DNA of 64,000 nt from Lysobacter helvus (GCF_018406645.1 NZ_AP024546.1:1922001-1986000), one strand, 5' to 3'. Positions 28,523 through 38,063 are shown, counted from the first letter of the stretch. Numbers and translations: made by a program. The notes: generated by a model from the sequence alone, not told the origin.

Positions 28523-29437
28523 ATGGCGCAGAACCGCATGACCCCGAGCCACCTCGACCGCCTCGAATCCGAGAGCCTGCACATCCTGCGCGAGGTGGCG
28601 GCGAGCTTCCGCAATCCGGTCCTGCTGTATTCGATCGGCAAGGACAGCTCGGTGTTGCTGCACTTGCTGATGAAGGCGTTCGCGCCGGGGCGGCCGCCCA
28701 TTCCGCTGCTACACGTGGATACCGGCTGGAAATTCCGCGAGATGATCGAGTTCCGCGATCGTCGCGCGGCCGAGACGGGCGTGGACCTGCGCGTGCACAC
28801 CAATCCCGACGGCGTCGCGCGCGGGATCGGGCCGATCACGCACGGCGCCACCGTGCACACCGACGTGATGAAGACGCAGGCACTGAAGCAGGCGCTCGAT
28901 CAGTACGGGTTCGATGCGGCCATCGGCGGCGCGCGCCGCGACGAGGAGAAGTCGCGCGCGAAGGAACGCGTGTTCTCCTTCCGCAACGCGCAGCACCGCT
29001 GGGACCCGAAGCATCAGCGCCCCGAACTGTGGGACCTCTACAACACGCGCATCGCCGCGGGCGAGAGCGTGCGCGTGTTTCCGCTGTCGAACTGGACCGA
29101 GCTCGACGTGTGGCTCTACATCTATCGGGAAAACATCCCGGTGCCCTCGCTGTACTTCGCGAAGGAGCGCCCGGTGGTGGAACGAGACGGCGCGTTGCTG
29201 ATGGTCGACGACGAACGACTGCCGCTGCGTGCAGGCGAGGTGCCGGCGATGCGCCGCGTGCGCTTCCGCACGCTGGGCTGTTATCCGCTCACCGGCGCGA
29301 TCGAATCCGACGCCGACACGCTCGACAAGATCATCGCGGAGATGCTGGTGGCGACCACGTCGGAGCGGCAGGGCCGCGTGATCGACCACGACCCCAGTGC
29401 GTCGATGGAGAAGAAGAAGCAGGAGGGGTACTTCTGA
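28523..29437 (+). CDS. cysD: sulfate adenylyltransferase subunit 2 CysD
   Basis: A 304-residue ATP pyrophosphatase (PP-loop) subunit that makes adenosine 5'-phosphosulfate from sulfate and ATP, driven by GTP hydrolysis in CysN. The PP-loop is [12 protein letters not shown] (about 36-47); [12 protein letters not shown] and [20 protein letters not shown] follow, and the protein ends in KKKQEGYF, the usual CysD terminus. The stop and the start of cysNC share one base. Confidence 0.97.
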   Translation: MAQNRMTPSHLDRLESESLHILREVAASFRNPVLLYSIGKDSSVLLHLLMKAFAPGRPPIPLLHVDTGWKFREMIEFRDRRAAETGVDLRVHTNPDGVARGIGPITHGATVHTDVMKTQALKQALDQYGFDAAIGGARRDEEKSRAKERVFSFRNAQHRWDPKHQRPELWDLYNTRIAAGESVRVFPLSNWTELDVWLYIYRENIPVPSLYFAKERPVVERDGALLMVDDERLPLRAGEVPAMRRVRFRTLGCYPLTGAIESDADTLDKIIAEMLVATTSERQGRVIDHDPSASMEKKKQEGYF

Positions 29438-31338
29438 TGACGCGCGTCTACGACGATACCGACATCGCCGCGGCGCTGCGCCGCCACGAGCACAAGGACC
29501 TGCTGCGCTTCATCACCTGCGGCAGCGTGGACGACGGCAAGAGCACGCTGATCGGGCGGCTGCTGCACGACAGCAAGCGCCTGTTCGAAGACCAGCTGGC
29601 CGCGCTCGCCGCCGACAGCCGCCGCCACGGCACGCAGGGCGAGAACATCGATTACGCGTTGCTGCTCGACGGCCTGGCCGCGGAGCGGGAGCAGGGCATC
29701 ACCATCGACGTGGCGTATCGCTTCTTCGATACGGAACGGCGCAAGTTCATCGTCGCCGATTGCCCGGGGCACGAGCAGTACACGCGCAACATGGCCACCG
29801 GTGCGTCGACGGCGGACCTCGCCGTGGTGCTGGTCGATGCGCGCAAGGGCTTGTTGCCGCAGACGCGTCGGCACACGTACATCGCCTCGCTGCTCGGGCT
29901 GCGGCACGTGGTGCTGGCGGTGAACAAGATGGATCTCGTCGGCTACGACTTCGCGGTGTTCGAAACGATCGCGAACGAGTACGCAGCGCTGGCATCGTCG
30001 CTCGGGATCCCGCACGTGCAGTGCATTCCGTTGTCGGCGCTGCAGGGCGACAACCTCATCGAACGCTCGCAGGCGATGCCGTGGTACGACGGCCCGGCGT
30101 TGCTGGAATACCTCGACACGGTGCAGGTCGACCGCGTCGAAGCCGAAGGCGGCTTCCGCCTGCCGGTGCAGTGGGTGCAGCGGCCGGATCGTCGCGACGC
30201 GGATCGTGATTTCCGGGGTTACGCCGGCACCCTGGTCGCTGGGCGCGTCGCGCCGGGCGGTGCGGTGGTGGTGTTGCCGGCGGGGCGGCGATCGCGCGTG
30301 GCGCGCGTGCTCGGGCCGGAAGGCGCGCGCGAATCGGCCGTCGCGGGGCAGGCAATCATGCTGGTGCTCGAGGACGAGATCGACGTGAGCCGCGGCGATG
30401 TGATCGCGGCCGGCGACGATGCACCCGAGGTGTCGGACCAGTTCGCCGCGCACGTGCTGTGGATGGGCGAAGGACAATTGCTGCCGGGGCGTCCGTACTG
30501 GCTGAAGCTGGGCACGCGCACCGTGGGCGCGACGGTGAGTGCGCTCAAGCACAAGGTCGACGTCGATACGCAGGCCTCGCTCGCGGCGACGCACCTGGAC
30601 CTCAACGAAGTCGGTTACGTGAACCTCTCGCTCGACCAGGCGATCGCGTTCGAACCGTATGCGAAGAACCGTGCGCTCGGCGGCTTCATCCTCATCGATC
30701 GCATCGATAACACGACGGTCGCGGCCGGCACGCTCGACTTCGCGCTGCGCCGCGCAGGCAACCTGCACTGGCAGCACATCGACGTGGATCGCGCGACGCG
30801 CGCGCGCAGCCTCGGGCAGGCGCCGCGGTGCGTGTGGTTCACGGGCTTGTCGGGGTCCGGCAAGTCGACGATCGCCAACCTCGTCGATCGCCGGTTGCAG
30901 GCGATGGGGCTGCACGCGTTCGTCCTCGACGGCGACAACGTGCGCCACGGCCTCAACCGCGACCTGGGCTTCACCGACGAAGACCGCGTCGAAAACCTGC
31001 GCCGCGTGGGCGAGGTGGCCAGGCTGATGACGGACGCGGGGCTGATCGTGCTCGTCAGTTTCATCTCGCCGTTCCGCGCGGAGCGGCGCACGGCGCGTGC
31101 GTTGTTCGGCGAAGGCGAGTTCCTCGAAGTGTTCGTGGACACGCCGATGGCCGTGGCCGAAGCGCGCGACGTGAAAGGCCTCTACGCGAAGGCGCGGCGC
31201 GGCGACCTGCCGAACTTCACCGGCATCGATTCGCCCTACGAAGCGCCGGAGGCGGCGGAGCTGGTGCTGGATACGACCAGTGCGCCGGCCGAGGAACTGG
31301 CCGAACGCGTCGTTGCGATGCTGCTCGGTCGCGGATAA
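29437..31338 (+). CDS. cysNC: bifunctional sulfate adenylyltransferase GTPase / APS kinase
   Basis: A 633-residue fusion. The N-terminal CysN GTPase has [15 protein letters not shown] (about 30-44), [12 protein letters not shown] and VNKMDLV, followed by EF-Tu-like beta domains. The C-terminal CysC domain starts near 460 with P-loop GLSGSGKS (470-477) and converts APS to PAPS. It couples GTP hydrolysis to APS formation and then phosphorylates APS, so one polypeptide does two steps. The ATG shares a base with the cysD stop. A strong terminator follows immediately. Confidence 0.97.
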   Translation: MTRVYDDTDIAAALRRHEHKDLLRFITCGSVDDGKSTLIGRLLHDSKRLFEDQLAALAADSRRHGTQGENIDYALLLDGLAAEREQGITIDVAYRFFDTERRKFIVADCPGHEQYTRNMATGASTADLAVVLVDARKGLLPQTRRHTYIASLLGLRHVVLAVNKMDLVGYDFAVFETIANEYAALASSLGIPHVQCIPLSALQGDNLIERSQAMPWYDGPALLEYLDTVQVDRVEAEGGFRLPVQWVQRPDRRDADRDFRGYAGTLVAGRVAPGGAVVVLPAGRRSRVARVLGPEGARESAVAGQAIMLVLEDEIDVSRGDVIAAGDDAPEVSDQFAAHVLWMGEGQLLPGRPYWLKLGTRTVGATVSALKHKVDVDTQASLAATHLDLNEVGYVNLSLDQAIAFEPYAKNRALGGFILIDRIDNTTVAAGTLDFALRRAGNLHWQHIDVDRATRARSLGQAPRCVWFTGLSGSGKSTIANLVDRRLQAMGLHAFVLDGDNVRHGLNRDLGFTDEDRVENLRRVGEVARLMTDAGLIVLVSFISPFRAERRTARALFGEGEFLEVFVDTPMAVAEARDVKGLYAKARRGDLPNFTGIDSPYEAPEAAELVLDTTSAPAEELAERVVAMLLGRG

Positions 31339-31368
31339 AAAAACGCCCCGCGATGCGGGGCGTTTCGT
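31336..31368. terminator. bidirectional terminator after cysNC
   Basis: A perfect stem AAACGCCCCGC/GCGGGGCGTTT with a short GAT loop starts right after the cysNC stop, flanked by an A-run upstream and TTT downstream. It can serve both cysNC and the convergent small membrane protein gene. Confidence 0.9.
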
Positions 31369-31384
31369 TGCAGGCTGCGTTGGA

Positions 31385-31645
31385 TCAGGCCGCGCGCGGA
31401 CGCTTGCCGCGGATGGCTTCCCACAGAAACAGCAGCACGATGGCCGCGACGATCGCGATCACCCAGACCAGGATGCGATTGCCGACGCCGAGCATCCCTG
31501 CGATGTAACCACCGGCCAGCGCACCCAGCGCGCCCAGCACGATCGTCATGATCCAGCCCACCGGGTCCGCGCCCGGCTTGAAGAAACGCGCAAGGATGCC
31601 GATCACCGCACCGCCGACCAGGTACATCAGGAGTCCGTCGAACAT
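31385..31645 (-). CDS. GlsB/YeaQ/YmgE-family small membrane protein
   Basis: An 86-residue protein with three predicted membrane helices and Gly-rich packing (LLMYLVGGAVIGILARFF, GWIMTIVLGALGALAGGYIAG). The family was once called transglycosylase-associated and is often induced by stress; the molecular role is unknown. The N-terminal arrangement and the basic tail GKRPRAA are typical. It lies downstream of a similar but longer protein gene. Confidence 0.88.
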   Translation of the reverse strand: MFDGLLMYLVGGAVIGILARFFKPGADPVGWIMTIVLGALGALAGGYIAGMLGVGNRILVWVIAIVAAIVLLFLWEAIRGKRPRAA

Positions 31646-31687
31646 GGTGTGCCCCTCCAGCCGCGCCGGGATGGCGCCGGGGGGATG

Positions 31688-32008
31688 CTAGCGTGGTGTG
31701 CGCCGCAGCATTCTGCCCATTGCGCCGCCCAGCATCGCCAGGACCAGGCTGCCCCCGAGGGCAACGACGAAGCGCATGCCGGGGCCGGCGGGCGTGTAAC
31801 CGGCCCAGCGCGTGGCGAACCACGCCAGCGCCGCACCCGCGATGCCCAGCGCAAACGACGACAGCAGGCCGATGCGTTTCTGCGAGGAGGTCATCCAGCG
31901 GGCGACCAGGCCCGCCAGGCAGCCGATGACGATCAGCGCGGGCCAGCCATGGCCGATGTCGCCGAAGGCGCGCGCGGCCAGGACGAACTCGATCGGTCCC
32001 TGGGTCAT
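31688..32008 (-). CDS. predicted membrane protein, GlsB-like
   Basis: A 106-residue protein with three hydrophobic segments (WPALIVIGCLAGLVARWM, LLSSFALGIAGAALAWFATRWAG, RFVVALGGSLVLAMLGGAMG). It resembles the following GlsB/YeaQ-type protein in topology, so the pair may have arisen by duplication. Function unknown. There is a 42-base gap to the next gene. The C-terminus is Arg-rich (GRMLRRTPR). Confidence 0.7.
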   Translation of the reverse strand: MTQGPIEFVLAARAFGDIGHGWPALIVIGCLAGLVARWMTSSQKRIGLLSSFALGIAGAALAWFATRWAGYTPAGPGMRFVVALGGSLVLAMLGGAMGRMLRRTPR

Positions 32009-32058
32009 CGCGCGCGCTCCCCTGGTTCGCGGACGTTGGATCGCCTAGTTGCGGTGGA

Positions 32059-33561
32059 TCAGCAGCAGCCGTGGTCCCCGTGGTCGCTGCCACCGGCCAC
32101 GTGCGCGCTGCGGCGGGTCTCGCCGCGCGTGCCCGCTTCGTGGTGGCGCGCGATCACCCGTGCGACGCACGCGGTGACGCGCTTGCCCATCGGGATGTGC
32201 AGGAATTCGTTCGGGCCATGCGCGTTGGAATGCGGGCCCAGCACGCCGGTGATCATGAACTGCGCGTCCGGGTACTTCTCGCCGAGCATGCCCATGAAGG
32301 GGATCGTGCCGCCTTCGCCCATGTACATCGCGGGCTGGCCGAAGAACTCGCGGCTCGCATCGTCGATGGCCTGGTTGAGCCACGGCGACATCGCGGGCGC
32401 ATTCCAGCCGGTGGAAGCCTTCTCGAGGTCCAGCGTGACCTGCGCGCCGTAGGGCGGATCGCGTTCGAGCGTCTGCTTGAGCAGTTCGCCGGCGCGCTTG
32501 CCGTCCAGCGTGGGCGGCAGGCGCAGCGACAGCTTCACCGCGGTGAAGGGACGCAGCACGTTGCCTGCCGACGAGAGGGCCGGCATGCCGTCGACGCCCG
32601 TCACCGACAGCGCGGGGCGCCAGGTGCGGTTGAGCACGAGTTCGGTGAGGTCGTCGGCCATCGGCACCATGCCGGGCAGGAACGGGAACTTGTCGTAGAC
32701 CGCGGTGCCGACGACCTTCGCCGCTTCCTTCGCCTGCACGAGGCGCTCGGCGGGCACTTCGCTGTGCAAGCCGTCGAGCAGGATGCGGCCGGTCTTCTCG
32801 TCTTCGATGCGCGAGAGCAACTGGCGCAGGATGCGGAAGCTCGAAGCCACGATGCCCGACGCGTCGCCGGAATGGACGCCTTCGGACAACACCTTCACCG
32901 TGAGGTTGCCGCCGGCCAGGCCGCGCAGCGAGGTGGTGCACCACAGCTGGTCGTAGTTGGCGCAACCCGAATCGAGGCACACGACGAGCGAGGGCATGCC
33001 GATGCGTGCGGCCAGGTGGTCGACGTAGGCGGGCAGGTCGTAGCTGCCGGATTCTTCGCAGGCTTCGATCAGGATCACGCAGCGCGCGTGCGGGATCTTC
33101 TGCGCCTGTAGCGCGAGGATCGCGGCGAGCGAACCGAACAATGCGTAGCCGTCGTCGGCGCCGCCGCGGCCGTACAGGCGATCGCCCTTGATCACGGGCG
33201 TCCACGGGCCGAGGTCGTCGTCCCAGCCCGTCATCTCGGGCTGCTTGTCGAGGTGGCCGTAGAGCAGCACGCAGTCGTCGTCGCTGCCGCCGTTGGCGGC
33301 GGGGATCTCGAGGAAGATCAGCGGCGTGCGGCCTTCCAGGCGCACCACGTCCACGACCATGCCGGGAATGGACTGCGCCTTCGCCCAGTCTTCCATCAGC
33401 TTGACGGCGGCATCCATGTAGCCGTGCGCCACCCAGTCGGTGTCGAACATCGGCGACTTGTTGGGGATGCGGATGTAATCGACGAGGCGGGGGACGATGT
33501 CGTCGTCCCACTTCTCGCTGACATGGCGCTCGATGGCGGGGGCGTCGAAGTTGGAATCCAT
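32059..33561 (-). CDS. M20-family dipeptidase/metallopeptidase
   Basis: A 500-residue peptidase M20 (ArgE/DapE/CPG2 type). Metal ligands are visible in LYGHLDKQPE, GRGGADDGYA and ILIEACEESGSYD. The lid/dimerisation domain occupies the middle (GNLTVKVLSEGVHSGDASG), and the last metal histidine is in GPHSNAHGPNEF. It probably cleaves dipeptides in the cytosol. The last dozen residues, AGGSDHGDHGCC, are rich in His and Cys and not part of the catalytic fold. The substrate is not predictable. Confidence 0.9.
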   Translation of the reverse strand: MDSNFDAPAIERHVSEKWDDDIVPRLVDYIRIPNKSPMFDTDWVAHGYMDAAVKLMEDWAKAQSIPGMVVDVVRLEGRTPLIFLEIPAANGGSDDDCVLLYGHLDKQPEMTGWDDDLGPWTPVIKGDRLYGRGGADDGYALFGSLAAILALQAQKIPHARCVILIEACEESGSYDLPAYVDHLAARIGMPSLVVCLDSGCANYDQLWCTTSLRGLAGGNLTVKVLSEGVHSGDASGIVASSFRILRQLLSRIEDEKTGRILLDGLHSEVPAERLVQAKEAAKVVGTAVYDKFPFLPGMVPMADDLTELVLNRTWRPALSVTGVDGMPALSSAGNVLRPFTAVKLSLRLPPTLDGKRAGELLKQTLERDPPYGAQVTLDLEKASTGWNAPAMSPWLNQAIDDASREFFGQPAMYMGEGGTIPFMGMLGEKYPDAQFMITGVLGPHSNAHGPNEFLHIPMGKRVTACVARVIARHHEAGTRGETRRSAHVAGGSDHGDHGCC

Positions 33562-33789
33562 GTTGCGCGCAATCCTGGGGGAGGCGAGCCGCGCATTCTA
33601 CCGGGTGGCCCGCGAAGCCGGTTCAGACATCCCTGACATGCGGTCGCGCCGATGCCGGACACGCGGGCGGGGGCATTCCGGATGGGGCGGGGCGGGGCAG
33701 GACGGGAGACTGTGCCTCCCGCAGCCGCTGGGCTGCAGGACACCCAGGCATCCGCATCCCGCGGGTGCCCTCGTCAAGGAGAGACCCCG

Positions 33790-34122
33790 ATGGCCCCCAT
33801 CCTTCCATCCCCGCGCAAGTTGTTCGCCTCGCTCGCGGTGGCGCTGCTGTGCGCCGGCGCGGCCTTAGCCGCAGACAAGGTCGACGTCAACACGGCCGAC
33901 GCGGCCACCATCGACAAAGTGCTGGTCAACATCGGTCCGGCCAAGGCCGAGGCCATCGTGGCCCATCGCGCGGAACACGGGCCCTTCAAAAGCCTGGAAC
34001 AGCTGGCCAGCGTCAAGGGCATCGGCCTGAAGACGGTGGAGAAGAACCGCGAGCGCATCGAGATCGGCGGCGGCGCGGCGCCGGCGCGCAAACCGGCCGC
34101 GGCGGCGGCCTCGGCGCCCTGA
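33790..34122 (+). CDS. ComEA-like helix-hairpin-helix protein
   Basis: A 110-residue protein with a signal peptide (about 1-27, ending ALA) and one ComEA-type helix-hairpin-helix domain. The domain spans VDVNTADAATIDKVLVNIGPAKAEAIVAHR and GIGLKTVEKNRERIEI. ComEA proteins bind DNA in the periplasm during natural transformation. The short form with an Ala/Pro-rich C-terminal tail is common in this family. With pilT/pilU in the window, a DNA-uptake role is plausible but inferred. Confidence 0.87.
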   Translation: MAPILPSPRKLFASLAVALLCAGAALAADKVDVNTADAATIDKVLVNIGPAKAEAIVAHRAEHGPFKSLEQLASVKGIGLKTVEKNRERIEIGGGAAPARKPAAAAASAP

Positions 34123-34187
34123 GGCGCGGTTCCTTCGGAGCAGGTGGTGTTCCGGCGGCGCACGCGCGTCGTTGGGCGGAACGCCGT

Positions 34188-34230
34188 GCGGGGGCGGGCG
34201 CAACGGACTGCGCCCGGCCCCCGCCCTTTT
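34188..34230 (+). terminator. terminator after the ComEA-like gene
   Basis: A long GC-rich stem (GCGGGGGC-GGGCGC with GCGCCC-G-GCCCCCGC, one bulged G) and an eight-base loop is followed by CCTTTT. It lies between the ComEA-like gene and hutD. Confidence 0.8.
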
Positions 34231-34247
34231 CGACGTAGTCTTCGCGC

Positions 34248-34847
34248 ATGGAAGTCCGCACCCACCCTGCGCGCTCCCGGGTCATCCCGGCCAACGAATA
34301 CCGGCGCGAACGCTGGCGCAACGGCGCGGGCTGGACGCGCGAGATCATCGCGGTGCCGGCCGAGGGCGCCTGGCAATGGCGGTTGTCGATCGCGGAGATC
34401 GAACAGGACGCGCCGTTCTCGCGCTTCGAAGGGATCGAACGCGAGATCGTGTTGATCAGCGGCAACGGCGTGCGCCTGCGCTTCGACGATGGCGACGTGC
34501 ATGCGCTCGAACCACCGCACGGGCGTTTGCGATTCTCCGGCGAACGCGCCGTGCACGGCGAACTGATCGACGGCGCAACGCAGGACTTCAACCTGATGTG
34601 GCGTCGCGACGCGATCGATGCGCAGCTGTGGCATCGCCCGCTCGTGGGCCCGATGGTGATCTTCGCCGATCCGCACACGACGTGGGCCGTGCACCTGCTC
34701 GCGGGGCAGGCGCGCTTCGCGGACGACTCCGGGTTGCCGTCGATGCATGCCGGCGACACCGCACTCCTGCAGGCGGGCGAGGCGCGCCTGCGGCATGTGC
34801 TGGAAGGTGGCGGCGAGGTGTTGCTCGCGCGGTTGCAGCCGCGCTGA
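34248..34847 (+). CDS. HutD/Ves-family cupin protein
   Basis: A 199-residue protein of the HutD/Ves cupin family. Family features are RRERWRNGAGWTREI near the N-terminus and DAPFSRFEGIEREIVLISGNG, followed by a beta-rich C-terminal half. HutD proteins were named from histidine-utilisation operons and their activity is uncertain. No hut gene is nearby here, so that link cannot be made. It ends six bases from the convergent PepSY gene. Confidence 0.85.
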   Translation: MEVRTHPARSRVIPANEYRRERWRNGAGWTREIIAVPAEGAWQWRLSIAEIEQDAPFSRFEGIEREIVLISGNGVRLRFDDGDVHALEPPHGRLRFSGERAVHGELIDGATQDFNLMWRRDAIDAQLWHRPLVGPMVIFADPHTTWAVHLLAGQARFADDSGLPSMHAGDTALLQAGEARLRHVLEGGGEVLLARLQPR

Positions 34848-34853
34848 GCGAAT

Positions 34854-35485
34854 TCAGAGCAACGCGGGCACCAGCACCAGCGCAAGCGCTGCGACCGACA
34901 CGCCGAGCACGCTCACGGCCATCTCGCGCAACGAACGTCCACGCGCCCACATGTACAGGCCCGACAGGCCCAGCAGCATCATGCAGAGCGCGAAGCTGTC
35001 GGCGAGCAGGCGCCACCCCAGGCCGCCTCCCACGCCCTTGTGCAGGCGATTGAACGCGGCCAGCAGCGTGTGTTGCGTGTGCTTGACCTCGGTGGTCGCA
35101 TCGCCCGGCACGTAGTCCACCGACCACGCATCGCTTGCCGTGCCGCCGCTGAGTGACCACTTCTGCGGCCCTTCGCGTCGCCGCCCGGAGGCGGCGACTT
35201 GCGGATTACCTGGGCATCCAGGCCTTGAGCCTGCTTGAGCCACAGCGAGAGTTGTTCCGGTGTGGCGCGCGCTTCCACCGGCACGGCGAGCGTCGCGCGG
35301 CCGGCTTCGTTGCTGTCGCCCTGCGGCCAGGCGCTGTCGCCGAAGCGATGGTTCATCACCAGGCCCGTGCACCCGTAGACGATCGCCGCCAGCGCGCCCC
35401 AGGCGCCGATCCACAGGTGCAACTGGCGGATCCAGCGGTGCCTGGTGGCAGAACGTCGGGCGGGCGTGGCGGTGGTCGCGTGCAT
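34854..35485 (-). pseudogene. PepSY-associated membrane protein, frameshifted
   Basis: The gene starts at 35485 as MHATTATPARRSATRHRWIRQ, followed by a membrane helix (LWIGAWGALAAIVYGCTGLVM). Its reading continues in the correct frame to residue about 107. The remaining homologous part (GPQKWSLSGGT, DYVPGDATTEVKHTQHTLLA, then two membrane helices and end LVPALL) is in another frame. One missing G on the coding strand, at the run near 35169-35171, would join them. It adjoins a siderophore receptor, and PepSY-TM proteins often accompany such receptors. Sequencing error, a real null or recoding are all possible. Confidence 0.75.
35177..35198. other. perfect 9-bp hairpin near the frameshift
   Basis: GTCGCCGCC and GGCGGCGAC flank a CGGA loop a few bases before the point at which the PepSY frame breaks. 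The sequence is very GC-rich and could cause polymerase or sequencing errors. Confidence 0.8.
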
Positions 35486-35507
35486 GGAGCGAGGCTCGGG
35501 TTCGGGA

Positions 35508-37640
35508 TCAGAAGTTATAACGCAGGCTCACGGTCGCGGCACGCGGGGAGCCGGGCGTGATGTTGTTGTCGCTGTTGGCGCTGACGGCGTATTCCTTGTC
35601 GAACAGGTTCTCGACGTTGAGCTGCAGCGACAGGTGATCGTTCGCGTCGAAGAACACCGCCGCGTCGTAGCGCGTGTAACTCCGCAGCGTCACCAGGTTG
35701 GTGACCTGCGCGAAGATCTCGTCGCGGTACTGCGCGCCGAAGCCCAGGCCCCAACGCTCGGTCAGGTCGAAGCGGTTCCACAGCGAGAACGTGTTTTCCG
35801 GCAACTGCGCCAGGCGCTTGCCGCGGTCCGCGCCGGCGAGGATTTCGCCGTCCTGCCAGGCATACGCGCCCATGACGTGCCAGCGATCCGTCAACGATCC
35901 CGCCAGGCCCACTTCCACGCCCTTCGCGCGCTGGCCGTCCACCAGCGTCGAGGTGGTGGCGTCTAGCGGCACGATGACGTTCGTGCGATCCAGCTGGTAG
36001 ATCGCGGCGGTCACCGCGAGGCGATCCATGACATCCCACTTCGCGCCGAGCTCGTAGTTGATGAACTTTTCCGGATCGAAGGCCTGGTTGGTCGGCGACA
36101 GCGATGCGAGCTGGTCGCCCGAGCGCGGCTGGTAGGCGACGCTGTAGCTGGCGTAGATCGAGACCGGTTCCATCGGCTTGTACACGAGGCCCGCGCGCGG
36201 CGACCACAGGTTGTCGGTGGCGGAAATGTTGCGCGCGGGATTGCCCGGCGCGAGGCGCTTGTTGGTGAAGTCGACATCGAAGCGGTCGAAACGCAGGCCC
36301 ACGATCGCCTGCCAGTGTTCGCCCAGTTCGAGCTGGTCCTGCATGTAGACGGCCGCGGTCTTCGCGACGCTGTTGTTCTCCGCGTCGGTGGCGGAAGGAC
36401 GGAACGTGATCGGGCCGTAGTAGCGCGGATTGGACAGCGGGACGTTCGCCGACGTTGCCGTCGAACCCGGCGCGCCGAAGAAGCCGGTGGTGCGCAGGTT
36501 GTCGGTGTCCTGGTGGCCGAACTCGGCGCCGGCGAGCAACGTGTGGTGCACGTTGCCGGTGTCCGCGCTCCACACCAGGTCGGTCTGGTTGAACAGGTTC
36601 CTTCGGTGGGTGCCGTTGTTGTACGCGTTGATGGCAACCTGCGTGCGCGTGGCGTCGACCGCGCCGGAGAAGATGTTCTGGTAGAACTTGTCGTAGTCGG
36701 CCAGGCGCGTGCGGTTGCGCAGGGTCGCGCCGCCGGCGAATTCGTGTTCGACCAGCGCGCCGAAGGCATCGACGTCCGCGCTCACCGGGCTGCGGAAGGG
36801 GTCGCCGAAGAACGTGGAGGGATCCACGTCGAGCGGCGTGCGGCGGCCGTTGTACGCATTGGGTTCCGATGGCACGCCGCGATCGGCGACGCGTTCGTCC
36901 TCGAAGTGTTCGTACCCCAGCGTGACGCGCGTGGACTCGCCGACGTCGAAGCCCACGGTCGGGTTGATGCCCCAGCGACGGATGTCGAAGTCGTCGCGGT
37001 AGCTGTCGGAATCCTCGAACATCGCATTGACGCGGAAGTCGACGTGTTCGTTGATCGCCTGGCCCACGTCGGCGGCGACGCGGCGCTTGTTCCAGCTGCC
37101 GAATTGCGCGCTGACCTCGCGCACGGTCTTGCCATCGGGTTGCTTGGTGGCGCGGTTGACGATGCCGCCGGAACCACCGCGGCCGAAGATCATCGCGTTC
37201 GGCCCCTTGAGTACTTCGACGCGATCGATGTTGTACAGGTCGCGGATGTACTGCACGTCGTCGCGCATGCCGTCGACGAACAGGTCGCCGGTGGTGCTGC
37301 TGCCGCGCAACACGAGGGTGTCGCGGTTGCCTTCGCCCTGGGCGACGCCCACGCCGGGCACGTAACGGAACACGTCGACCAGGCCCGACATCGCCTGGTC
37401 GCGGATCAGCTGCTGCGGGATGACGGTGATGGACTGCGGCGTGTCGCGGAGCGGGGTGGGGGTCTTCGTGGCCGTCGAGGATTCGGGGACCACGTAGGCG
37501 TCCTGCTTGCCAACGACCTCGACGTGGTCCAGCTCGCGCGGCTTGCGCGGTGCGGACTCATCGGCGGCGTGGGCGGGGGCGGCGACGGCCAGGGCGAGCG
37601 CGACCGCCAGGGGCGTGGCGCGCAGGGCGGGGTGGGGCAT
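35508..37640 (-). CDS. TonB-dependent siderophore receptor
   Basis: A 710-residue outer-membrane receptor that imports ferric siderophores with energy from TonB. It has a signal peptide (MPHPALRATPLAVALALAVA, cleavage near AHA), a plug domain with DTPQSITVIPQQLI, RDLYNIDRVEVLKGPNAMIFGRGGSGGIVNR and a 22-strand barrel ending in SLRYNF. The plug wording VGVAQGEGNRDTLVLRG and FVDGMRDDVQYIRDLYN suggests a catecholate-type (Fiu-like) receptor. The start at 37640 follows AGAGGA; an in-frame start six codons upstream is less likely. A Fur-box-like site is upstream. Confidence 0.92.
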   Translation of the reverse strand: MPHPALRATPLAVALALAVAAPAHAADESAPRKPRELDHVEVVGKQDAYVVPESSTATKTPTPLRDTPQSITVIPQQLIRDQAMSGLVDVFRYVPGVGVAQGEGNRDTLVLRGSSTTGDLFVDGMRDDVQYIRDLYNIDRVEVLKGPNAMIFGRGGSGGIVNRATKQPDGKTVREVSAQFGSWNKRRVAADVGQAINEHVDFRVNAMFEDSDSYRDDFDIRRWGINPTVGFDVGESTRVTLGYEHFEDERVADRGVPSEPNAYNGRRTPLDVDPSTFFGDPFRSPVSADVDAFGALVEHEFAGGATLRNRTRLADYDKFYQNIFSGAVDATRTQVAINAYNNGTHRRNLFNQTDLVWSADTGNVHHTLLAGAEFGHQDTDNLRTTGFFGAPGSTATSANVPLSNPRYYGPITFRPSATDAENNSVAKTAAVYMQDQLELGEHWQAIVGLRFDRFDVDFTNKRLAPGNPARNISATDNLWSPRAGLVYKPMEPVSIYASYSVAYQPRSGDQLASLSPTNQAFDPEKFINYELGAKWDVMDRLAVTAAIYQLDRTNVIVPLDATTSTLVDGQRAKGVEVGLAGSLTDRWHVMGAYAWQDGEILAGADRGKRLAQLPENTFSLWNRFDLTERWGLGFGAQYRDEIFAQVTNLVTLRSYTRYDAAVFFDANDHLSLQLNVENLFDKEYAVSANSDNNITPGSPRAATVSLRYNF

Positions 37641-37691
37641 GACGTCCTCTGTATGCAAGGGGGTTGCGGCATCCGCCGCGGCCCGGGCATG

Positions 37692-37712
37692 TTAATGAGA
37701 ACGATTCGCAAA
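37692..37712 (-). promoter_or_regulatory. fur box: probable Fur box of the siderophore receptor
   Basis: The site reads TAATGAGAACGATTCGCA on the plus strand, matching the interrupted inverted repeat AATGAGAA-C-GATTCGCATT-like pattern of gammaproteobacterial Fur boxes. It lies 52-72 bases before the receptor start. Iron repression of the receptor is inferred. Confidence 0.65.
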
Positions 37713-37739
37713 CGCAATGGAAGCGATCGGCGCGGCCGA

Positions 37740-38063
37740 TCAGCGGTCGTCCCGCGTCCAGACCGCGTTGTCTTCGACCTTCGTCGGGAACTTGGGCACC
37801 GGCGCATAGGCGGGCGCGTTGAGCGCACGGCCGTCGCGCACGTCGAACTTCGAGCCGTGCAGGACGCACTCGATCGTCGCTTCTTCCGCGTCGAACGGGC
37901 CCGACGACAGATCGAAGTCCTCGTGCGAGCACCGGTCTTCGAGTGCGTAGAAATCGCCGTCGTAGTTGAAGACCACGATCGCGGTGTCGCCGTCCCACGC
38001 GACCTTCGACTCGCCCGGGAGCAATTCCGACGTCGCGCAGACGCGCACCCAGGCTTCGCTCAC
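37740..38063 (-). CDS. Rieske [2Fe-2S] ferredoxin-like protein of the suf locus
   Basis: A 107-residue Rieske protein of the small non-haem oxygenase ferredoxin type. The cluster ligands are the pair CSHEDFDL (Cys-x-His) and CVLHGSKFD (Cys-x2-His). It is the last gene of the minus-strand suf cluster; its start overlaps the acetyltransferase stop (ATGA or near). It may donate electrons to Fe-S assembly or to an oxygenase; its role in the SUF system is unproven. Similar genes follow sufS in other Xanthomonadaceae. Confidence 0.87.
   Translation of the reverse strand: MSEAWVRVCATSELLPGESKVAWDGDTAIVVFNYDGDFYALEDRCSHEDFDLSSGPFDAEEATIECVLHGSKFDVRDGRALNAPAYAPVPKFPTKVEDNAVWTRDDR

Noticed and set aside
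35160-35200. Programmed ribosomal frameshift in the PepSY gene
   Set aside because: No classic slippery heptamer was found, and the hairpin lies before rather than after the shift point; a sequence error or real indel is simpler.
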